Source of the DNA: Campylobacterales bacterium
GTDB taxonomy: Bacteria > Campylobacterota > Campylobacteria > Campylobacterales > JACAEZ01
NCBI GenBank assembly: GCA_013388565.1
Contig: JACAEZ010000046.1
Location: 1-20,369 of the forward strand
Direction of reading: 5' to 3'
DNA: 20,369 bases
In this document: positions 16,796-20,369 of the stretch, one piece after another
Layout: the number at the start of each line of letters is the position of its first letter
Position numbering within the stretch: position 1 is the stretch's first letter
Notes under the pieces: generated by a model
Seen by the model: only the letters and a program-made list of their open reading frames with translations
What the model was told of the DNA's origin: nothing
The model's database searches: none
Program-made: the position numbers and the translations under genes

Positions 16796-17227
16796 TCAAT
16801 CAAGTTCTATTTTTTTTACTCTATCACTATGTCTGCCACCTTCAAAACTACTCTCACACCAACCATCTAAAATAGACTCCACCTGCCCTACTCCAACAAC
16901 TCTTTGACCATAACAAAGAATATTTGCATCATTATGACTTCTAGCCATTTGTGCTGTAAAGTTGCAATAACAAAGTGCAGCTCTTATACCTTTAAATTTA
17001 TTAGCCGTCATGCTCATGCCAATTCCTGTTCCACAAACAAGTATTCCAAAACTTCCACTATCACTTAATACACTTTTTGCTACACTTTTTGCAAAATCTG
17101 GATAATCAACTCTATCATTTGTTGATGGACCTAAATCAACTACTTCATGCCCTTTAGTTCTTAAATACTCTATTGAGTAATTTTTTGTCTCAAAACCTGC
17201 ATGGTCACTTGCTATATAAAATTTCAT
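16796..17227 (-). CDS. rpiB: Ribose 5-phosphate isomerase B
   Basis: RpiB interconverts ribose 5-phosphate and ribulose 5-phosphate in the non-oxidative pentose phosphate pathway, supplying PRPP for nucleotides; apt downstream uses PRPP. The 143-residue length is normal. Seen: SDHAGFETK (7-15) with D8/H9, the anion-hole and catalytic segment VCGTGIGMSMTANK (64-77) with C65 and T67, and RSHNDANILCYG (96-107) with H98/N99. It is 10 bases downstream of the M50 protease gene. Identification is firm. Confidence 0.96.
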   Translation of the reverse strand: MKFYIASDHAGFETKNYSIEYLRTKGHEVVDLGPSTNDRVDYPDFAKSVAKSVLSDSGSFGILVCGTGIGMSMTANKFKGIRAALCYCNFTAQMARSHNDANILCYGQRVVGVGQVESILDGWCESSFEGGRHSDRVKKIELD

Positions 17228-17237
17228 CTTTTTTTCC

Positions 17238-17882
17238 TTATTTTATTAATAGATTTATCAAATAGAGTGCTGGAGCGAAAAAAATCTGATTTAGCGGAGT
17301 TGCTAAAATCAATACTAAAATAATCATTCCATAATTCCCAACTTTATCAAACATTTCAGCTACTTTATAATTTCCAAACTTCATAAAAAAGTATGCTAAT
17401 GCTTGAGAGCCATCAAGTGGTGGAATTGGCCATAAATTAAATATTCCTAAAATGATATTATAAACTATTAAATATGCCAACAAATAGCCAAAGAATAGCC
17501 CAATTTCTGAATTAAAATCACCAAAACCAAGTAATACACTAGCAATTGCTGCAACAGAAATGTTATATATAATTCCAGCTAGTGAAACCATAATAGCCCC
17601 ATTTAAACCGCCATTATTTACAACTGTTTGCATATTAATTGGCACTGGTTTTGCCCAACCAAATAAAAATGGAGCATTTGAGATAAATAAGAGCAGTGGT
17701 ACAACTATAGTACCCATAATATCAACATGTTTGATAGGATTTATGCTAAGTCTGCCCTCTATTTTTGCTGTATTGTCACCATATCTGTAAGCACTATAGC
17801 CATGCATTATCTCATGACCTACTATACCAATTAGCAGTGCCAATATTTTTGTAATAATCTCTATAATCTCTCTATTTTCCAT
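17238..17882 (-). CDS. Site-2-type intramembrane metalloprotease (M50 family)
   Basis: A 214-residue membrane zinc protease of the compact S2P-like group (Rip/SpoIVFB-like) without PDZ or CBS domain. Seen: HEXXH as H23-E24-x-x-H27 in the first membrane helix, the conserved NPIKH (48-52) after it, hydrophobic segments at about 57-72, 94-120, 128-150 and 185-212, and the third zinc ligand D157 in WPIPPLDGS. All catalytic residues are present, so it should cleave membrane-embedded substrates; the substrate is not identifiable. The start overlaps the end of lepB by 11 bases, so a signal peptidase and an intramembrane protease are co-translated. Such pairing fits clearing of signal peptides, but this is inference. 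Confidence 0.92.
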   Translation of the reverse strand: MENREIIEIITKILALLIGIVGHEIMHGYSAYRYGDNTAKIEGRLSINPIKHVDIMGTIVVPLLLFISNAPFLFGWAKPVPINMQTVVNNGGLNGAIMVSLAGIIYNISVAAIASVLLGFGDFNSEIGLFFGYLLAYLIVYNIILGIFNLWPIPPLDGSQALAYFFMKFGNYKVAEMFDKVGNYGMIILVLILATPLNQIFFAPALYLINLLIK

Positions 17883-18663
17883 TTTTTGCTTTTAACATTT
17901 CACTTTCGATTGTTTCAACACTTTTAAACATTCTATCCCATCTGATTTTATAGCTATCGTCCATGCTAAAATAGATAAACCATGGTTTTCCAACTATATA
18001 TTTATATGGAACAAATCCCCAAAATCTTGAGTCGTTTGAGTGGTCTCTGTTATCCCCCATCATGAAATAGTTATTTTCTGGAACTATTATTGGTCCAAAA
18101 TTAAATAGTTGAGGCGGATAAACACCATTATCAGTTACACTATCGTCTGTATGAATTCCAACATGCTCTTCAGACATTGGATTTTGAACCCATAAATATC
18201 CGTTTATATCATAAATCTTATGTGCTGGATAGTTTGCTTTTATAAAATCATCACCTTCATGAGGTCTTAAAAACAGATTTTTATTTACAACCATTAACCA
18301 ATCTCCACCAATAGCCACACATCTTTTTACATAGTGTATTTTTTCATCTTCTGGGTATCTAAATATAACAACATCACCTCTTTTAGGACCTTCTCCACTA
18401 AATATATGTCCATCACCATCAAAATCTGGCAAAATAGGAACCTCTATCCATGGAATTCGTGGAGTTGCAATACCGTAGCTAAACTTTTTAACAAATAGGT
18501 TATCACCGATTAAAAGTGTATTTTTCATAGAACCACTTGGAATTACAAATGCTTGTGCTATAAAAAATATTACAAGTAGTACAATTATAACCGTACCTGT
18601 CCATGAATTTGAAAATGCAATAGCTTTTTGTAAAAAACTTTTTTGATTATTTATTTCACTCAC
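17872..18663 (-). CDS. lepB: Signal peptidase I
   Basis: LepB removes signal peptides from exported proteins at the outer face of the inner membrane. It has 263 residues and one membrane helix (about 24-41). Catalytic Ser is S45 in IPSGSM, the general base is K113 in HYVKRCVA, and box E is GDNRDHSNDSRFWGFVP. A long insertion lies between the catalytic boxes. Residues 80-91 form a complete EF-hand loop (D80, D82, D84, G85, I87, E91), discussed as a finding. The start is GTG at 18663-18661, with AGAAGGG upstream; no ATG fits. It is 3 bases after folD and overlaps the M50 gene by 11. From memory the folD-lepB pair also occurs in C. jejuni. Confidence 0.97.
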   Translation of the reverse strand: MSEINNQKSFLQKAIAFSNSWTGTVIIVLLVIFFIAQAFVIPSGSMKNTLLIGDNLFVKKFSYGIATPRIPWIEVPILPDFDGDGHIFSGEGPKRGDVVIFRYPEDEKIHYVKRCVAIGGDWLMVVNKNLFLRPHEGDDFIKANYPAHKIYDINGYLWVQNPMSEEHVGIHTDDSVTDNGVYPPQLFNFGPIIVPENNYFMMGDNRDHSNDSRFWGFVPYKYIVGKPWFIYFSMDDSYKIRWDRMFKSVETIESEMLKAKNGK

Positions 18664-18666
18664 AAT

Positions 18667-19524
18667 TTACCCTTCTCTTTTTTTTGCGGATTTCAATGTA
18701 TTTTCTAAAAGCATAGCGATAGTCATAGGTCCAACTCCACCTGGAACTGGAGTGATATATGAGCATTTTTGTGACACATTTTCAAAATCAACATCGCCTA
18801 CAAGTTTGCCACTTTCAAGCCTATTAATTCCAATATCAACAACTATAGCACCATCTTTTACCATATCAGCAGTTATCAAATTTGGCTTACCAACTCCAAC
18901 AACAACTACATCTGCTCTTTTAGTATGCTCTTTCAAATCTTTTGTATAAATATGACAAATATCAACTGTTGCATGAGCATTCAAAAGCAGTGATGCCATA
19001 GGCTTTCCTACGATATTACTAGCACCAACTACACAAACATCAAGCCCTTTTACATCTATTTTGTACTCTTCTAGCAATCTCATAACACCAAGTGGAGTAC
19101 AAGGAACAAATGAGTCAAGCCCACTAACAACTCGTCCAATATTATATGCATGAAAACCATCAACATCTTTTTTAGGGTCGATAACCTCTAAAATTTTTGT
19201 AGTATTTATATGTTTTGGAAGTGGTAGTTGAACCAAAATTCCATCAATATTTGGATTTTTATTCATCATCTCTATTGTTTGAATAATTTTATCTTCACTA
19301 ATATCTTCAGGCATTTCATGAACGATAGAGTAAAAATCAACTTTCGAACAAGCATCTTTTTTTCGTTTTACATATGTGTGACTCGCAGGGTCATTTCCAA
19401 CCAAAATTACAGCAAGTCCTGGTATTATAGCTTTTTCTTTTTTTAAAGACAAAACCTCTGTTTTAATAGTTTCTACTATTTTATCAGACAATGCTTTTCC
19501 ACCAAGAAGCAAACAATTTTGCAT
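18667..19524 (-). CDS. folD: Bifunctional methylene-THF dehydrogenase / methenyl-THF cyclohydrolase
   Basis: FolD interconverts 5,10-methylene-, 5,10-methenyl- and 10-formyl-tetrahydrofolate with NADP, supplying one-carbon units for purines and formyl-Met. The 285-residue length is normal. Seen: VGNDPASHTYVKRKKDAC (42-59) with catalytic lysine K55 after the Y51, GILVQLPLPKH (95-105), DVDGFH (120-125), the Rossmann loop VVGASNIVGKPM and the C-terminal ITPVPGGVGPMTIAML. The ATG has an AAAAGGA site 5 bases upstream. It is the first gene of the right minus-strand block and is divergent from the cytochrome c gene. Confidence 0.97.
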   Translation of the reverse strand: MQNCLLLGGKALSDKIVETIKTEVLSLKKEKAIIPGLAVILVGNDPASHTYVKRKKDACSKVDFYSIVHEMPEDISEDKIIQTIEMMNKNPNIDGILVQLPLPKHINTTKILEVIDPKKDVDGFHAYNIGRVVSGLDSFVPCTPLGVMRLLEEYKIDVKGLDVCVVGASNIVGKPMASLLLNAHATVDICHIYTKDLKEHTKRADVVVVGVGKPNLITADMVKDGAIVVDIGINRLESGKLVGDVDFENVSQKCSYITPVPGGVGPMTIAMLLENTLKSAKKREG

Positions 19525-19602
19525 CTAAATCCTTTTAAATATTATTTATGTTATGATACTTCAATTTTGTTTAATAAAAAATAGATATAGAAAGAAAACA
19601 TA
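19525..19602. promoter_or_regulatory. Divergent promoter region, folD (minus) and cytochrome c (plus)
   Basis: This 78-base gap must hold promoters for both genes. On the minus strand TATCAT (19558-19553) is a -10 candidate for folD; on the plus strand the overlapping TATGAT (19552-19557), or TTTAAT after TTTTG near 19569-19575, are candidates for the cytochrome gene. None is strong. folD has a good AAAAGGA ribosome binding site; the cytochrome gene has only an AGAAAG-like one. No operator palindrome or sigma-54 site is apparent. Confidence 0.4.
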
Positions 19603-19950
19603 ATGAGACTTGTCTCTATTTTATTTATCACTCTTTTGCTAAGTCATGCAAAAGATTTATCATTTATCACAGATTTGGAATATGGTAGAGAGTTATATAA
19701 AAATCCGCGAGGAATTGGGTGTAACGATTGTCATGGAGATAAGGCTGAAGGCAAAATGATTGCTAGATATAAGCATAAAGGAAATGAAAAAATACTTTAT
19801 GCTCCATCATTAGATGTTACAAATTATGACACATTTATAAATAATTTCAAATCTACTGAAAGAAGCAAAGTGATGCCAGAATACTTTTTGACAGATAGTG
19901 AACTTAGGTCAATTTATAAATATTTAATCTCTATAAAAAGAGAGAGATAA
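19603..19950 (+). CDS. Periplasmic monohaem cytochrome c
   Basis: A 115-residue class I-type cytochrome c. It has a Sec signal peptide (hydrophobic core to about A16; cleavage likely after SHA), so the mature protein of about 99 residues is periplasmic. A single haem site CNDCH (C40, C43, H44) lies in RGIGCNDCHGDKAEGKM, and the distal ligand is probably M91 in KVMPEYFLTDSELRSIYKYL, which has the usual C-terminal helix. It would shuttle electrons between the bc1 complex and oxidases or reductases; the partner is not identifiable. It is transcribed alone, divergently from folD, and its last codons form part of a terminator hairpin. From memory C. jejuni has a small periplasmic protein gene next to folD too. 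Confidence 0.9.
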   Translation: MRLVSILFITLLLSHAKDLSFITDLEYGRELYKNPRGIGCNDCHGDKAEGKMIARYKHKGNEKILYAPSLDVTNYDTFINNFKSTERSKVMPEYFLTDSELRSIYKYLISIKRER

Positions 19951-19964
19951 CTTTCTCTCTTTTT
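19935..19964. terminator. Bidirectional hairpin terminator with a stop codon in the loop
   Basis: AAAAAGAGAGAGA (19935-19947) pairs with TTTCTCTCTTTTT (19952-19964): 12 Watson-Crick pairs and one G-T, with a TAAC loop. The cytochrome c stop codon TAA (19948-19950) is in the loop, so the left arm also encodes the C-terminal Lys/Arg/Glu residues. T5 runs end the arm on both strands. It ends 2 bases before the stop of the converging GGDEF gene and so can serve both. Confidence 0.8.
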
Positions 19965-19966
19965 AT

Positions 19967-20323
19967 TTATATTTCATAACCTACTAGCTCTTTTAAAGCA
20001 TTTACATGTGAACTTAACTCTAAATCAAAATAAGAGATAGTCACACTTAAAGATGTTTCGTTTAAAAGTTCTAAATTAATCAATAGCTCTTTATCTATCT
20101 TCTTTCTTGAAATCATTAAAAAATCATCTCCATTTATTCTAAAAAACAGTCCATCATCTGTACTATTTGATAAAAATTTAGCATATTTCTTTAAAAAATC
20201 ATTTCCTTTTTCCCAACCATGCTCTCTATTATAATTTGTAAATCCATGAATATTTACAACATTAGCATAAGAGTATTTTCCAAACTCTTTACTATTTGAA
20301 TATAGTACAAAGAAATATTCCAT
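19967..20323 (-). CDS. Degenerate, truncated GGDEF-domain protein (possible pseudogene)
   Basis: A 118-residue open frame matching the middle of a diguanylate cyclase (GGDEF) domain. Seen: YANVVNIHGFTNYNREHGWEKGNDFLKKYAKFL (20-49 in parts), which aligns to the D-x-D-x-FK-x-xND-x-x-GH-x-x-GD helix, then FFRINGDDFLMI, where GGDEF has become NGDDF, and LSVTISYFDLE, matching the later vTiSiG strand. It stops about 35 residues early, before the usual ALYxAK end. The metal-site Asp is also changed (NIHGF instead of DIDxF), so cyclase activity is unlikely. In-frame codons upstream of the ATG still encode LVGDGITTFFN, matching DxLTGLxN, but a TAG sits at 20362-20360 and no start or ribosome binding site is present. 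It is probably a remnant of a larger gene. Confidence 0.6.
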   Translation of the reverse strand: MEYFFVLYSNSKEFGKYSYANVVNIHGFTNYNREHGWEKGNDFLKKYAKFLSNSTDDGLFFRINGDDFLMISRKKIDKELLINLELLNETSLSVTISYFDLELSSHVNALKELVGYEI

Positions 20324-20369
20324 ATTAAAAAATGTTGTTATACCATCCCCAACTAAACACTACACCCAG

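Noticed and set aside
20324..20353. Alternative upstream start for the GGDEF gene
   Set aside because: The in-frame codons between the TAG at 20362-20360 and the ATG contain no ATG, GTG or TTG, so only the ATG at 20323 is usable.

Overview
This window is chromosomal core DNA from an AT-rich member of the Campylobacterota (former Epsilonproteobacteria). Evidence for this is the low GC content, very tight gene packing on one strand, promoters of the form T-tract plus TATAAT, and gene neighbourhoods that match Campylobacter as I remember them: gyrA-(flgP-flgQ)-flgR-asd, rpiB-(membrane protein)-apt-dedA-pepA-ychF, hemE with a radical-SAM gene, and folD-lepB. A free-living Sulfurimonas- or Arcobacter-like genus is plausible, but the genus cannot be fixed from this sequence. 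No rRNA, tRNA, CRISPR array, insertion sequence or prophage is visible. No gene-free stretch exceeds 300 bases; the longest is 261 bases (9365-9625).

Left block, all on the minus strand, read from 9364 down to 1: gyrA, a small secreted protein of unknown function, a FlgR-type sigma-54 response regulator, asd, a YqhA-type membrane protein, hemE, a radical-SAM protein, a single-pass membrane protein, murG, and the first 41 codons of alaS. From hemE to murG each gene overlaps the next by 4 bases, and yqhA also overlaps hemE by 4, so translation is probably coupled. The block mixes DNA topology, flagellar regulation, lysine/diaminopimelate precursor supply (asd), haem synthesis and peptidoglycan assembly.

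Centre: a plus-strand gene (9626-10522) stands alone between the two blocks. It has its own promoter-like sequence and ends in a hairpin shared with ychF. It encodes an N-terminal helix-turn-helix and a C-terminal receiver domain, which reverses the usual response-regulator order.

Right block, minus strand, read from 19524 down to 10561: folD, lepB, an M50 site-2-type protease, rpiB, a membrane coiled-coil protein, a hicB-hicA toxin-antitoxin pair, apt, trpB, a dedA-family gene, pepA, a small polytopic membrane protein and ychF. Gaps are 0-23 bases throughout, so this looks like one 13-gene transcription unit. Compared with the Campylobacter order I remember, hicBA, trpB and the small membrane protein are insertions.

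Right edge: a monohaem cytochrome c gene (plus strand, divergent from folD), a bidirectional hairpin terminator, and a short degenerate GGDEF gene (minus strand) that looks truncated at both ends.

No single unmistakable new system is present. The best candidates for follow-up are the HTH-receiver regulator, the hicBA pair inside a housekeeping operon, a canonical EF-hand loop inside signal peptidase I, the GSFTDA variant in the FlgR-like activator, and the orphan secreted protein at the flgPQ position.
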